DNA from: Paractinoplanes pyxinae
GTDB lineage: Bacteria; Actinomycetota; Actinomycetes; Mycobacteriales; Micromonosporaceae
Assembly (NCBI RefSeq): GCF_026626335.1
Contig: NZ_JAPNTZ010000013.1
Location: 236,874-300,873, forward strand
Direction: 5' to 3'
DNA: 64,000 bases
The translations under genes were made by a program, and so were the position numbers. The notes below the pieces were generated by a model. That model ran no database searches. It saw nothing but the letters and a program-made list of their open reading frames with translations, and was not told where the DNA came from. Shown piece by piece: positions 62,791-64,000 of the stretch. The first letter of the stretch is position 1. Every line of letters begins with the position of its first letter.

Positions 62791-64000
62791 GTCCGGTGCG
62801 GACCGCGCCCGCCGAGCTGACCGCGAAGGACGCCGAGCTGCGCACCCGGTACCTGGCCGAGGTGCTGGACCTCCTCTACCCGCCGCCGTGCCGCACCGAC
62901 GGCTCGCCCGGCACCCCGATCGCCGAGTACCTGGTGGTCCCGGACGCGCGTAAACCCCGGCTGCTCGTGCCGTCGGGCTCGCGGCGGGTGGCCGCGGCCG
63001 CCGTGCGCCGTTACGCCGAACCGCAGTCGCGCATGGCCCGGCTCAAGCGGGAGGCCGTGGTCGCCGCCGTCCGCACCGGCGCCTCGAACGTGCTGCTGCG
63101 CGACCGGGTGCGGGTCACCGGGCCGTTCTCGCAGAGCATCGACGGGCACCTGAGCGAGGCGCTGGGCCGCGAGCTGTCGGTCAGCATCCACATCGGACCG
63201 GCCCGGGCCAACCGCAAGCCGGTGCTGCAGCTGATCAGCCCGGACGGCGAGACGTTCGGCTTCGGCAAGCTGGGCACCGGGCCGCTGACCCAGCAACTCG
63301 TGCGGGCCGAGACGGCGGCGCTCATCTCGCTGGCCAACAGCGGCCTGAGCAAGCTGACCGTGCCCCGGGTGCTGCACTCCGGCAAGTGGCGCGGGCTCGA
63401 GGTGCTGGTGCAGTCGGCCCTGCCGGTGTGGCTGCCCCGGGCCCCGCTGAGCCGCCGGCGCCTGGTGGCCGCGATGCTCGACGTGGCCGGGTGCTGCGGG
63501 TACACCACCGGCGCGCTGGCCGGCAGCTCGTACTGGCACGAACTGCGCGGGCGGCTCGCGGCGGTCGGCGACCGCCCCGAGGGCATCGGGCTCGCCGCCG
63601 CGGCCGAGCTGCTGGTGCGGCGGGCGGGCGACATCGTCTTCCGCTACGGCGCCTGGCACGGCGACTGGGCGCCCTGGAACATGGCCACCGTCGCCGACGC
63701 CCTGCTGGTCTGGGACTGGGAACGCTTCGCCACCGGGGTGCCGCTGGGCTTCGACGCCGTGCACCACGAACTGCAGAAGCGCATCCAGGAGACGGCCGAC
63801 GCCAAGGACGCGGTCGAGGCGACCGTGCGGGGCGCGGCCGAGCTGCTGGCGCCGTTCGGCGTGCCGGTGGCCGGCCGCGAGGTGACCGCCCTGCTCTACC
63901 TGGTCGATCTGGCCACCCGATACCTGACCGACCGCCAGGCCGAGGCGGGGGGCCGCCCCCGTGGGGTCGGCGCCCCGCTCCTGCCGGGGCTGGGCCGGGC
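62787..64000 (+). CDS. Phosphotransferase-fold protein of the exopolysaccharide operon (3' end outside window)
   Basis: The frame runs open from ATG 62787, which overlaps the polymerase stop (ATGA), to the window edge, giving over 400 residues. The C-terminal half has a kinase-like signature: GAWHGDWAPWNMA (HGDxxPxN) and LVWDWERF (metal Asp). The first half (about 1-150) is unassigned. It may phosphorylate a sugar or alcohol for the polysaccharide. No stop codon was met inside the window. Confidence 0.75.
   Translation, partial: MSPVRTAPAELTAKDAELRTRYLAEVLDLLYPPPCRTDGSPGTPIAEYLVVPDARKPRLLVPSGSRRVAAAAVRRYAEPQSRMARLKREAVVAAVRTGASNVLLRDRVRVTGPFSQSIDGHLSEALGRELSVSIHIGPARANRKPVLQLISPDGETFGFGKLGTGPLTQQLVRAETAALISLANSGLSKLTVPRVLHSGKWRGLEVLVQSALPVWLPRAPLSRRRLVAAMLDVAGCCGYTTGALAGSSYWHELRGRLAAVGDRPEGIGLAAAAELLVRRAGDIVFRYGAWHGDWAPWNMATVADALLVWDWERFATGVPLGFDAVHHELQKRIQETADAKDAVEATVRGAAELLAPFGVPVAGREVTALLYLVDLATRYLTDRQAEAGGRPRGVGAPLLPGLGR

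Overview
The window is high-GC actinobacterial chromosome, most likely from a Micromonosporaceae genus such as Actinoplanes. This is inferred from the very strong GC bias at third codon positions, many GTG starts, chains of ATGA/GTGA/TGATG start-stop overlaps, and the gene families present: a cslA-glxA-cslZ locus, PilZ and EAL proteins, and an eno-divIC-DUF501-N-acetylglutamate synthase-ppx block. No phage, insertion sequence, CRISPR array or plasmid gene was recognised. It reads as core chromosome carrying two polysaccharide-related loci.

Layout. 1-13.5 kb: the end of an EAL-domain c-di-GMP phosphodiesterase, small hypotheticals, a polyphosphate pair (CYTH/CHAD protein and PPK2), a possible stand-alone structured RNA, RNase Z, a GNAT enzyme, an HtrA-like protease, and a repeat-rich TPM-domain membrane protein. 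About 1 kb of non-coding, satellite-like tandem repeats follows, then a small monooxygenase-like protein, cystathionine beta-synthase and a DUF1232 protein. 13.5-18.4 kb: two SGNH hydrolases flanking a previously unlisted 56-codon repeat gene, a thiolase, a Bax-inhibitor-1 homologue and tRNA-Leu(UAA). 18.4-33.3 kb, mostly minus strand: type II NADH dehydrogenase, a MoxR/DUF58/DUF4129 membrane operon, uracil-DNA glycosylase, a PadR/HAAS pair, Ppx/GppA, N-acetylglutamate synthase, DUF501, DivIC and enolase; then PilZ and a lipoprotein on the plus strand, and a kinase-like protein back on the minus strand. 33.3-40.4 kb, minus strand: DUF885 hydrolase, MazG, a SurA-like lipoprotein and Mfd.

40.6-47.0 kb: four translationally overlapping genes, a HypX-like CO/formyl enzyme followed by CslA (GT2 synthase), GlxA (copper-radical oxidase) and a GH6 glucanase. 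This makes or trims a cell-surface beta-glucan. The HypX-like gene is the surprising member. Next come PEP carboxylase and a secreted CBM2-GH5 cellulase whose promoter carries a perfect CebR operator. 52.4-55.9 kb: an ATPase-permease-ATPase-permease ABC export operon.

56.5-64 kb: an apparent exopolysaccharide locus. A GH26-like secreted enzyme diverges from an operon with an ATP-sulfurylase/APS-kinase fusion, a Wzz/BY-kinase protein, an O-antigen-ligase-like polymerase and a phosphotransferase-fold protein that runs off the window. The sulfurylase and BY-kinase catalytic motifs both look degenerate, while the APS kinase motifs are intact.

Coordinates of start codons are inferred from codon bias, Shine-Dalgarno sites and overlaps. 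Family calls come from motif reading only; no database search was run.
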